13,622 nucleotides of DNA, taken from positions 1 to 13,622 of the forward strand of contig SSSX01000334.1 in the NCBI GenBank assembly GCA_015657735.1, given 5' to 3'. This document shows, piece after piece, positions 1 to 5,633 of the stretch. The DNA is from Zoogloeaceae bacterium. Lineage in GTDB: Bacteria > Pseudomonadota > Gammaproteobacteria > Burkholderiales > Rhodocyclaceae. A model generated the notes under the pieces. The model was not told the origin of the DNA. It ran no database searches and saw only the letters and a list, made by a program, of their open reading frames with translations. Position 1 is the first letter of the stretch. Every line of letters begins with the position of its first letter. A program made the translations under genes and the position numbers.

Positions 1-276
1 CTGTGCGGCGAGCCCGAACTGGCCGCGCTGCCCGGCTTCGGCACCGCGATCCGCTACCACGCCGCGGTGTCCGACGCCGACGCCGCCCGCCACGCCGGCT
101 GGACCGGCCCGGTCGGGCCGATCCACGAACTGGTGCAGGCGACCCTCGGCGAACGCCTCGCCGACGCCGAGTTCTACCTCGCCGGCCCGCCGCCGATGGT
201 CGACGCGCTCCAGCAGCTCCTGCAGGCCGGCCACCGCCTGCCGCCGGAACGCATCCACTTCGACCGCTTCTTCTGA
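1..276 (+). CDS. Oxygenase electron-transfer reductase, C-terminal 91 residues (5' truncated)
   Basis: The reading frame is open from base 1 and stops with TGA at 274-276, so only the C-terminal end of a larger protein is present. The residues match the NAD-binding end of ferredoxin-NAD(P)+ reductase-like flavoproteins. The motif FYLAGPPPMVDAL is the nucleotide-binding loop near the C terminus, and the protein ends IHFDRFF, as reductase components of phenol hydroxylase, methane or toluene monooxygenase and related systems often do. Such proteins pass electrons from NAD(P)H through FAD, and often a [2Fe-2S] centre, to an oxygenase. Only the NAD-binding tail is visible, so the partner oxygenase and the presence of a ferredoxin domain cannot be judged. 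It converges on the MarR-type gene, with 10 bases between the stop codons. Family assignment is fairly safe; the specific substrate system is unknown. Confidence 0.8.
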   Translation: MCGEPELAALPGFGTAIRYHAAVSDADAARHAGWTGPVGPIHELVQATLGERLADAEFYLAGPPPMVDALQQLLQAGHRLPPERIHFDRFF

Positions 277-286
277 CGCGCCGGCC

Positions 287-841
287 TCAGCGGCGGGTGG
301 ACATCGCCCTCGCGGCCTGGTCGTACAGCCCGATGAAGTGGCTCATCACCTTGGTCGCCGCGCGGAGCTGCTCGCGCAGCTGGGCCATCTCCTCGGCCGG
401 GCCGAGCACCAGTTCGCGGCGGCGCGCCACGAAATCGGCCACCGCCGCGCGCCCGGCGGCGGTGCTGCGATAAGTGGTGCCGCGCGCCGAGCGGTCGCTG
501 GCCTTTTCGATCAGCCCCGCCTTGAGCAGCTTGCGCACGCTGTACTGGATGTTGGCGAGATCGTCGCGGTTCATGAAGCGGCTGATGTCCGACAGGCTCT
601 TGGGCCGCCCGAGCGTCTCGACGATGTGCAGCACCATGTTGTCCTGCCCCGACAGGCTGAGCCCGCCCGGCACCCCCGCCAGCCCCTGCTGGTTGTAGCG
701 GCCGAAGGCCTCGCACAGGCAGATCAGCGCGTGCTCGAACTCGGCCACCACCCGCTCGGCGTCGGAGGCGGCCAGATGCCAGGTCGGCGTATCGCCGGCC
801 GCGGCGGACGGGGCGGGAACGGTGTCGGGCGTATCGGTCAT
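287..841 (-). CDS. MarR-type winged-helix transcriptional regulator
   Basis: This 184-residue protein has a low-complexity Ala/Pro/Thr-rich N terminus (about residues 1-25), a helical dimerisation segment, and a winged-helix DNA-binding domain at about 64-133. That domain includes LSDISRFMNRDDLANIQYS (recognition region) and KAGLIEKASDRSARGTTY (wing). A C-terminal helix at about 145-180 completes the MarR-like layout. These proteins are usually dimeric repressors that respond to small ligands, commonly aromatic compounds. The ATG at 839-841 is chosen because it leaves a 74-base gap after hpt. An upstream in-frame TTG at 917-919 would overlap the hpt stop and add 26 residues of unlikely sequence. 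No good ribosome binding site is visible before the chosen ATG. It is co-oriented with hpt but converges on the truncated oxygenase reductase, so its target could be either neighbour; this is not resolved. Confidence 0.83.
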   Translation of the reverse strand: MTDTPDTVPAPSAAAGDTPTWHLAASDAERVVAEFEHALICLCEAFGRYNQQGLAGVPGGLSLSGQDNMVLHIVETLGRPKSLSDISRFMNRDDLANIQYSVRKLLKAGLIEKASDRSARGTTYRSTAAGRAAVADFVARRRELVLGPAEEMAQLREQLRAATKVMSHFIGLYDQAARAMSTRR

Positions 842-915
842 GGCGGGCGGGATCACGGGTCGGGTGGCAGGGGCCGGAGCCGCGAATCGAACTGTCCGAC
901 CCCGCGCCGCGGGCT

Positions 916-1476
916 TCAATGCCCCTTCAGCGCGTAGATGCCGGCGGCGTTGCGCCAGTAGCCTTTGTAGTCCATGCCGCTGCCGAACAGGAAGCGGTCG
1001 GCCACGTCGAGGCCGGTGAAGTCAGCGCGCATGCCGGGGTAGGCCTTGCGCTCGTGGATCTTGTGGACGAGCACCGCCGAGACGACGTCGCGGGCGCCTT
1101 CGGCCTTGAGGTAGTCGATGATCGCGGCGAGGGTGTGACCTTCGTCGAGGATATCGTCGAGAACCAGCACCGTGCGGTCGCGCAGATCCTGCGTCGGACG
1201 CACGCGCCAGTCGAGCAGCGTGCCCTGCAGCGCGTGGCCGTAACGGGTGGCGTGCAGGTAGGAGAGTTCCAGCGGGAAGGGCAGGCGCGGCAACAGGCGG
1301 CCGGCGAGGACCAGGCCACCGTTCATTACCGCGTAGATCAGCGGGTTCCGGTCGTGCAGGCGGGCGGTGATGTCGGAGGCGAGGCGGTGCAGCGCGGCGT
1401 CCACCTCGGTGGCGTCGCACAGGCAGTCGGCTTCGTCGCGGGCGCGACGGATTTCGTCGAGGTCGACGGTGGGCAT
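916..1476 (-). CDS. hpt: Hypoxanthine(-guanine) phosphoribosyltransferase
   Basis: The 186-residue cytoplasmic purine-salvage enzyme transfers phosphoribosyl from PRPP to hypoxanthine or guanine, giving IMP or GMP. The diagnostic PRPP-binding loop is VLVLDDILDEGHT at residues 103-115, with the two adjacent acidic residues typical of the type I PRTase family. Other family features are YAVMNGGLVLAG (48-59), the purine-contacting Lys in VHK (139), and GMDYKGYWRN (167-176) near the C terminus. The length fits the betaproteobacterial form. The ATG at 1474-1476 lies 10 bases after the yqjK stop, so translation is probably coupled to that gene; longer in-frame extensions run into yqjK and look like shadow sequence. 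A short GC hairpin (901-913) lies just beyond the stop, but it has no T-tract and is not called as a terminator. Preference for hypoxanthine over guanine is not readable. Confidence 0.93.
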   Translation of the reverse strand: MPTVDLDEIRRARDEADCLCDATEVDAALHRLASDITARLHDRNPLIYAVMNGGLVLAGRLLPRLPFPLELSYLHATRYGHALQGTLLDWRVRPTQDLRDRTVLVLDDILDEGHTLAAIIDYLKAEGARDVVSAVLVHKIHERKAYPGMRADFTGLDVADRFLFGSGMDYKGYWRNAAGIYALKGH

Positions 1477-1486
1477 CGGGCGGGCC

Positions 1487-1771
1487 TCAGGAAACGAGAT
1501 TGCGGACGCGGCGGGCGAGCTGCCAGCCGACCCAGCCGCGGCGCGCCCAGCGCAGCGCGGTGCGCGGGCGGGCGACGAACAGGAAGATGGCGGCGCCGGA
1601 CAGGATGGGCGCGTTGTCGCGCGCCCACTGCACGCCATCGACAATCCGGTCGATGCCGCGCAACACCGGCGTGAAGCCGCGCGCGTGGTGCACCAGCGCG
1701 GCCCGCTGGTCGGCGCTCCTGAGTTGCAGGCGCTGCTTGCGCAGGGCCAGCTCGACGAGTTCGGGGCTCAT
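1487..1771 (-). CDS. yqjK: YqjK-like small protein
   Basis: This 94-residue, strongly basic protein starts MSPELVELALRKQRLQLRSA, the N-terminal signature of the YqjK family, with many Arg/Gln helical residues. It has one moderately hydrophobic stretch around 57-66 (LSGAAIFLFV) followed by an Arg/Trp-rich tail. The molecular role is not established. The family is recognised mainly by co-occurrence with yqjD and yqjE, as in the Escherichia coli yqjDEK cluster, and the same gene order is present here. Its ATG overlaps the yqjE stop by four bases (ATGA on the minus strand, 1768-1771), so the two are almost certainly translationally coupled. A longer in-frame start near 1876 would lie deep inside yqjE and is rejected. 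Confidence 0.82.
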   Translation of the reverse strand: MSPELVELALRKQRLQLRSADQRAALVHHARGFTPVLRGIDRIVDGVQWARDNAPILSGAAIFLFVARPRTALRWARRGWVGWQLARRVRNLVS

Positions 1772-2151
1772 TCCTTGCGGCGCAGGACTTCGCGGTCCTG
1801 GGCGATCTCGGCGAGGCTGGCGGCGAACAGGTGCGAGCCGGCGCGCAGGCGGGCGGCGGCACGGGAGGCGACCCACACGCCCAGGCCAAACAGCCCGGTG
1901 GTGGCGAGGCCGAGGGCGAGCAGGCGGTGGCTGTCCCAGAACAGCACGGTGAGGAAGGCCAGCAGGAAGACGAAGCCGAAGCCGATGAAGAGCGCGGCAA
2001 GGACGGTGTCGAACAGGAAGCTGCCGGCACGCAGCTTTTCTTCCTTCAGTTCGACGGCGAAGAGTTCAAGCCGGGTCTGGACCGTCGCCAGCCCTGACTC
2101 GGCGAAGCCCTTGAGGGATTCGCCGAGGCGCGTCGGCGCGGGTTCGCTCAT
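1768..2151 (-). CDS. yqjE: YqjE / phage-holin-superfamily inner membrane protein
   Basis: This 127-residue protein has two predicted membrane spans, at about residues 46-71 and 77-99. An amphipathic N-terminal helix precedes them (LGESLKGFAESGLATVQTRLELFAVELKEEK) and a charged C-terminal tail follows (AEIAQDREVLRRKE). The organisation matches the YqjE family, grouped in the superfamily Phage_holin_3_6 although it is not a phage gene here. It sits 8 bases after the yqjD stop and overlaps yqjK by 4 bases. In E. coli the YqjD/ElaB proteins bind ribosomes and anchor to the inner membrane; a partner role for YqjE is suggested by conserved linkage but is inference. No phage genes surround it, so a lysis role is unlikely. 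Confidence 0.87.
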   Translation of the reverse strand: MSEPAPTRLGESLKGFAESGLATVQTRLELFAVELKEEKLRAGSFLFDTVLAALFIGFGFVFLLAFLTVLFWDSHRLLALGLATTGLFGLGVWVASRAAARLRAGSHLFAASLAEIAQDREVLRRKE

Positions 2152-2159
2152 CGCGACGG

Positions 2160-2468
2160 TCAGCGGCGGTTGACCAGGAGGCCGAGCAGGAAGCCGACAC
2201 CGGCGGCGACGCCGACCGACTTCCAGGGGTTTTCATGGACGTAGTCGTCGGTGGCGCGGGCGGCGGCCTTGGTTTTCTGGACGACGGCGGCTTCGAGATC
2301 CTGCAGCTTGTATTTGGTGGCGGTGAGCCGTTCGGCCAGCCGGCCGCGGACGTCGGCCACCTTTTCGCCGGCCTGGCCGGCGGTGAGCTTGAGCAGTTCT
2401 TCGGTATCGGCCACCACGGCCTTGAAGTCGGAAACGAGTTTGTCCTTGGTCACTTGCGCGTCGTTCAT
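2160..2468 (-). CDS. yqjD: YqjD/ElaB-family (DUF883) membrane-anchored ribosome-associated protein
   Basis: The 102-residue protein has a long charged helical body (about 5-75), rich in Lys, Glu and Ala and likely coiled coil. It contains LVSDFKAVVADTEELLKLTA and ends with the hallmark ENPWKSVGVAAGVGFLLGL membrane anchor (79-97) followed by NRR. The conserved ENPW box before a glycine-rich C-terminal span is diagnostic for the DUF883/YqjD/ElaB family. In E. coli, YqjD and ElaB bind 70S/100S ribosomes and tether them to the inner membrane in stationary phase; that role is carried over by homology. The ATG at 2466-2468 is preceded by a good GGAG ribosome binding site a few bases upstream (CTGGAGAACACC). 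It is the first gene of the yqjD-yqjE-yqjK-hpt(-marR) run, and its promoter must lie in the 2469-2790 spacer, where no clear sigma-70 pair was found. Confidence 0.92.
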   Translation of the reverse strand: MNDAQVTKDKLVSDFKAVVADTEELLKLTAGQAGEKVADVRGRLAERLTATKYKLQDLEAAVVQKTKAAARATDDYVHENPWKSVGVAAGVGFLLGLLVNRR

Positions 2469-2647
2469 GGTGTTCTCCAGGGTTTGGCTATCGAAGGCAA
2501 TGGGTAGAAAACCGTCGCGCCGCCGCTTGGCGGGCGTACTGAATAATCCAGACCAAGGCTAATCCCAATTGTTCCCGAAGGCAATTGACGACGGCGGCAA
2601 GCCGCAGGCATTTTGATCCCGCGCAGAATCACCGCTGAACACGGTCC

Positions 2648-2668
2648 GGCGCCGGATCGCCCGGCGCC
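2648..2668. repeat. Short perfect inverted repeat in the spacer
   Basis: GGCGCCGG (2648-2655) and CCGGCGCC (2661-2668) form an 8-bp perfect stem with a 5-base loop. No T-tract follows on either strand, so it is recorded as structure and not as a classical terminator. Confidence 0.5.
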
Positions 2669-2722
2669 ACGCAAGACAAATGGCCCCGTCTGCGCGAGGG
2701 GGAGGGAGACACCCCCCTTCCA

Positions 2723-2760
2723 GGTCGGCGCGGGCGGCATCACTACCGCCCTGCCCGACC
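2723..2760 (-). terminator. Long bulged stem-loop after the ACAD10/11-like gene
   Basis: GGTCGG (2723-2728) pairs with CCGACC (2755-2760). The inner GC and GGGCGG (2730-2737) pair with CCGCCC and GC (2746-2751 and 2753-2754), leaving single-base bulges at 2729 and 2752 and an 8-base loop. This gives about 14 base pairs. It directly abuts the stem-loop at 2761-2784. Its place 30 bases past the last stop codon of the operon suggests 3'-end formation or transcript protection. No U-tract follows, so a classical intrinsic terminator is not shown. Confidence 0.45.
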
Positions 2761-2784
2761 GCGGTGGCGATGCCTCGCCACCGC
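2761..2784 (-). terminator. Perfect 10-bp hairpin immediately after the operon's last stop codon
   Basis: GCGGTGGCGA (2761-2770) and TCGCCACCGC (2775-2784) are a perfect 10-bp inverted repeat around a 4-base loop. It begins six bases after the stop codon of the ACAD10/11-like gene. The position suits a terminator or RNA 3'-end stabiliser for the five-gene operon. A U-run is lacking, so termination could be weak or Rho-assisted. Confidence 0.5.
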
Positions 2785-2790
2785 TGCATC

Positions 2791-4038
2791 TCACCGCAAG
2801 GGCGGCGTCAGGTACGCGGCGCTCGCGCCCAGATGTTCGCGGGCCGCCTTGACCTCCATGCGGGCGATGGCCTGGAGATGCACTTCGTCGGGACCGTCGG
2901 CATAGCGCAGCGCGCGCCCCCAGGTCCAGTGATCGGCCAGCGGGGTGTCCGGGCTGATGCCCATGGCACCGAACACCTGCATGGCGCGGTCGCAGACGGC
3001 GGTATGGACGCCGGGCACCAGTGCCTTGATCATCGAGATTTCCTTGCGCGCCTCCTTGGCGCCGACGTTGTCGATCATCCACGCCGCCTTGAGCACGAGC
3101 AGCCGGGCCTGGTCGATTTCGATCCGCGATTTGGCGATCCACTCGCCGACCGTGCCGTGTTGATGCAGGTACTTGCCAAACGTCTTGCGTTCCTGGGCGC
3201 GGTCGATCATCAGTTCGAGCGCCAGCTCGGCGGCGCCGATCGAACGCATGCAGTGGTGGATCCGCCCCGGTCCGAGACGCGCCTGGGCCAGCGCAAAACC
3301 GCTGCCCTCCTCGCCGAGCAGGTTGCTGACCGGCACCCGCACATTGCGGAAGACGATCTCGCAGTGCCCCTCGGGCGAGAAGTGATTCATGATGTTGATG
3401 TTGCGGACGATGTCCACTCCCGGCGTGTCGCGCGGCACCAGAACCATGCTCTGCTGCTGGTGGCTTTCGGCGGTGGGATCGGTCTTGCCCATCACGATGA
3501 GCAGCTTGCAGTCGGGATGCGCCGCATTGGTGATGAACCACTTGCGGCCGTTGATCACGTAGTCCGAGCCGTCACGGGTGATCAGCGTGGTGATGTTGGT
3601 CGCATCCGACGAGGGAACGTCCGGCTCGGTCATCGCGAAGGCCGAGCGGATCTCGCCATTGAGCAGCGGACGCAGCCAGGTGGCGTACTGTTCGTCGTTG
3701 GCGAACATGTGCAGCAATTCCATGTTGCCGGTGTCCGGCGCATTGCAATTGAAGACTTCGGCGGCCCAGCCGACGCGCCCCATGATCTCCGCCAGCGGGG
3801 CGTACTCGAGGTTGGTCAGGCGGGTACCCGGTTCGTCGTCGCGCAGACCGGGCAGGAAAAGGTTCCACAGGCCTTCGGCGCGGGCCAGCGCCTTGAGGTC
3901 TTCCATGAAGGAAACCGGATAGATTCCCTGATGGACTTCCTCGTGCCATTGACGCATGCGGGGAACGATGTGCGCATCCATGAAATCGCGGACGCGGCGG
4001 CACAGTTCATTGACTTTGGGAGAGTATGCGAATTCCAT
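2791..4038 (-). CDS. ACAD10/ACAD11-like (LvaC-like) acyl-CoA dehydrogenase
   Basis: This 415-residue FAD enzyme has the complete acyl-CoA dehydrogenase fold: an N-terminal helical domain (1-125), a beta domain with the flavin/substrate motif FAMTEPDVPSSDATN (134-148) and WFITNA (167-172), and a C-terminal helical domain with RKTFGKYLHQHG (284-295) and VFGAMG (355-360). Near the end it reads RYADGPDEVHL (378-388). This is the signature of the ACAD10/11 group, and it places Asp381 where medium-chain enzymes have the catalytic Glu of YEGT. ACAD11 and bacterial LvaC act on 4-phosphorylated acyl-CoAs made by a partner kinase; a kinase of that family lies in this operon. The true substrate is inferred, not shown. 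The start at ATG 4036-4038 is chosen over an upstream ATG (4083) because it follows a GGAAAA-type site, matches the family N terminus, and lies 22 bases after the preceding gene. It is last in the operon. Confidence 0.9.
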   Translation of the reverse strand: MEFAYSPKVNELCRRVRDFMDAHIVPRMRQWHEEVHQGIYPVSFMEDLKALARAEGLWNLFLPGLRDDEPGTRLTNLEYAPLAEIMGRVGWAAEVFNCNAPDTGNMELLHMFANDEQYATWLRPLLNGEIRSAFAMTEPDVPSSDATNITTLITRDGSDYVINGRKWFITNAAHPDCKLLIVMGKTDPTAESHQQQSMVLVPRDTPGVDIVRNINIMNHFSPEGHCEIVFRNVRVPVSNLLGEEGSGFALAQARLGPGRIHHCMRSIGAAELALELMIDRAQERKTFGKYLHQHGTVGEWIAKSRIEIDQARLLVLKAAWMIDNVGAKEARKEISMIKALVPGVHTAVCDRAMQVFGAMGISPDTPLADHWTWGRALRYADGPDEVHLQAIARMEVKAAREHLGASAAYLTPPLR

Positions 4039-4060
4039 TTTGAGTTTTCCAGTAATTGGC

Positions 4061-4819
4061 TTAAAAGGCGGAAATGCCGCCATCGACGGCGATCGCCTGG
4101 CCGGTCATGTAGGAGTTTTCCCGGGCGCACAGCATGAGCATCACCGCGACGATTTCGCGCGGATCGCCGAGGCGCTTCATCGGCGAGGCCTGGGCGAAGA
4201 GTTCCTGCTTGGCGCCCATGTCGCTTTCGGTCACCATCGGCGTGACGCAGTAGAACGGGCAGACGGCGTTGACCCGGATATTGCTCTGCGCATATTCGAC
4301 CGCCGCCGTCCGCGTCAGGCCGAGCACGGCGTGTTTTGACGCGGCGTAGGCGGACAATTTGCGGGCCGCACCCAGGCCGGCCATCGAAGCCACGTTGAGG
4401 ATGACGCCCCCGCCTTGCGCCAGCATCTGGCGAATCTGGTGCTTCATGCCGAAGAACGTGCCTTTGGTATTGACCGCGAAGTTGAGGTCGAGATCGGCTT
4501 CGTCGGTATCGATCAGCGCCTTCATCGGCGACGACATGCCGGCGTTGTTCACGCCGACGTCGAGGCGCCCGAATTTCCCGACGGCCGCGTCGACCATGGC
4601 CTTCACCTCGGCCTCGCGGGTCACGTCGCAGCGCAACGCAATGACTTCCGCACCGGCCTGGCGAACTGCCTCCGCGACGCGCGCCAGCCCCGCCTCGTTG
4701 CGGTCGCCGAGCACCAGGCGGCTGCCCATGGCGGCCAGTTCGAGCGCCAGCAATTCGCCAAAACCGCTGGCCGCGCCGGTGATCATCACGACCTGCCCGT
4801 TGTATGAAGATAGATTCAT
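4061..4819 (-). CDS. Short-chain dehydrogenase/reductase, NAD-type signature
   Basis: This classical SDR has 252 residues. It shows the cofactor motif TGAASGFG (14-21), Asp39 at the end of the second beta strand (VLGDRN), NNAG (91-94), and the catalytic tetrad Asn117, Ser145, Tyr158 and Lys162 (YAASK). An acidic residue at the Asp39 position usually indicates NAD(H). Likely chemistry is interconversion of a hydroxyl and a keto group on an acyl-CoA or related substrate; the substrate is not readable. Two in-frame ATGs lie close together, at 4825 and 4819. The second is preferred because the AAGGA site lies 7 bases before it but only 1 base before the first. The gene starts 10 bases after the stop of the other SDR and ends 22 bases before the acyl-CoA dehydrogenase start, so it is clearly operonic. 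In the P. putida levulinate system the SDR LvaD reduces the 4-keto group, which is a plausible analogy. Confidence 0.9.
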   Translation of the reverse strand: MNLSSYNGQVVMITGAASGFGELLALELAAMGSRLVLGDRNEAGLARVAEAVRQAGAEVIALRCDVTREAEVKAMVDAAVGKFGRLDVGVNNAGMSSPMKALIDTDEADLDLNFAVNTKGTFFGMKHQIRQMLAQGGGVILNVASMAGLGAARKLSAYAASKHAVLGLTRTAAVEYAQSNIRVNAVCPFYCVTPMVTESDMGAKQELFAQASPMKRLGDPREIVAVMLMLCARENSYMTGQAIAVDGGISAF

Positions 4820-4829
4820 GGCCATTTCC

Positions 4830-5594
4830 TTACAGCGTCAGACCGCCGTCCACCACGATGCACTCGCCGTTCGTGTAGCTGGCCGCATTGGACACCAGAT
4901 ACAGCACGGTGCCCGCCATCTCGCTCGGTTCGGCGTGACGGCGCAGCGGAATCCGGGCCATCCAGTTGTCGTAGATATCGTCGTCGTTGAACAGCGCGCC
5001 GGAGAACTTGGTCTTGGTCAGGCCGGGCAGCAGCGCATTGACGCGGATGCCCAGCGGACCGCACTCCTTGGCGAAGGCCTTGGTCATGTTGACCACCGCG
5101 GCCTTGGTGATCGAGTAGATCCCCTGCTTTTCGCCCGGTTGCAGCGCATTGACCGAGGCGACGTTGACGATGGCCCCGCCCCCGTTTTTCTTCATCAGGT
5201 TGCCGGCGGCGACCGACGTGAAGAAATAGCCGCGGATATTGACGTCGACCGTCTTGGTGTAGGCGGCGAGATCGGTATCCAGGATGTGCCCGAAATAGGG
5301 ATTGGTGGCCGCGTTATTGACCAGGATGTCGAGCCGGCCGTGGGCCTTTTCGATCGCGCCGATGGCGGCGTCGATATCCTCCATTTTGCCGACGTGGCAG
5401 GCCAGCGCCTCGGCCTTGCCGCCGGCTGCCACGATCGCGTCGGCGACGGCCTGACAGTCGGCGATATTGCGGCTGGAAACGATCACGTGCGCCCCCTGCT
5501 CCGCCAGAAGCCTGGCGATCGCCTCGCCGATGCCCCGGCTGGCTCCGGTAACCAGGGCGACCTTGCCGCTGAGATCGAACAAATTAGTACCCAT
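4830..5594 (-). CDS. Short-chain dehydrogenase/reductase, NADP-type signature (DHRS4-like)
   Basis: A 254-residue classical SDR with TGASRGIG (16-23), NNAA (93-96, where NNAG is usual), and the catalytic Asn119, Ser147, Tyr160 and Lys164 (YSITK). At the end of the second beta strand it has VSSRN with Arg42, a basic residue typical of NADP(H)-preferring enzymes. Overall it resembles DHRS4-type carbonyl reductases. It probably reduces a carbonyl or oxidises an alcohol on an intermediate of the pathway; substrate unknown. The ATG at 5592-5594 has an excellent AAGGAG site six bases upstream, and the gene begins 39 bases after the kinase stop. It shares the fold but not the cofactor signature of its neighbour, so the two are unlikely to be simple duplicates. 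Confidence 0.9.
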   Translation of the reverse strand: MGTNLFDLSGKVALVTGASRGIGEAIARLLAEQGAHVIVSSRNIADCQAVADAIVAAGGKAEALACHVGKMEDIDAAIGAIEKAHGRLDILVNNAATNPYFGHILDTDLAAYTKTVDVNIRGYFFTSVAAGNLMKKNGGGAIVNVASVNALQPGEKQGIYSITKAAVVNMTKAFAKECGPLGIRVNALLPGLTKTKFSGALFNDDDIYDNWMARIPLRRHAEPSEMAGTVLYLVSNAASYTNGECIVVDGGLTL

Positions 5595-5633
5595 CTCCTG
5601 CTCCTTTTGTGCTGTTTTTTCGTTAATTGAATT

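Larger units (their letters stand above)
2469..2790. other. Gene-free structured spacer between two minus-strand operons
   Basis: These 322 bases separate the stop of the ACAD10/11-like gene from the yqjD start. No convincing gene is present; the only small ORF (2559-2789, minus) has no family-like sequence. The right third, and part of the middle, are GC-rich and full of inverted repeats, listed separately. The part nearest yqjD (about 2490-2580) is less GC-rich and should hold the yqjD promoter, but no -35/-10 pair stands out. Confidence 0.7.

Noticed and set aside
901..913. CCCGC-GCC-GCGGG hairpin after hpt as a terminator
   Set aside because: It has only a 5-bp stem with a 3-base loop and no T-tract; such repeats are common by chance in DNA this GC-rich.
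842..919. Longer N terminus for the MarR-type protein from TTG at 917-919
   Set aside because: It would overlap the hpt stop codon and add sequence unlike the family; the ATG at 841 is a better fit.
1768..2151. Holin-superfamily protein as a sign of a prophage
   Set aside because: It is YqjE in its normal yqjD-yqjE-yqjK order; no phage gene, integrase or attachment site was seen.
2559..2789. 76-codon open frame in the spacer, minus strand
   Set aside because: It spans the stem-loops, has no ribosome binding site of note, and its composition looks like translated structured non-coding DNA.
2680..4137. 485-codon open frame on the plus strand
   Set aside because: It is antisense to the ACAD10/11-like gene and runs into the spacer hairpins; the translation has no recognisable domain.
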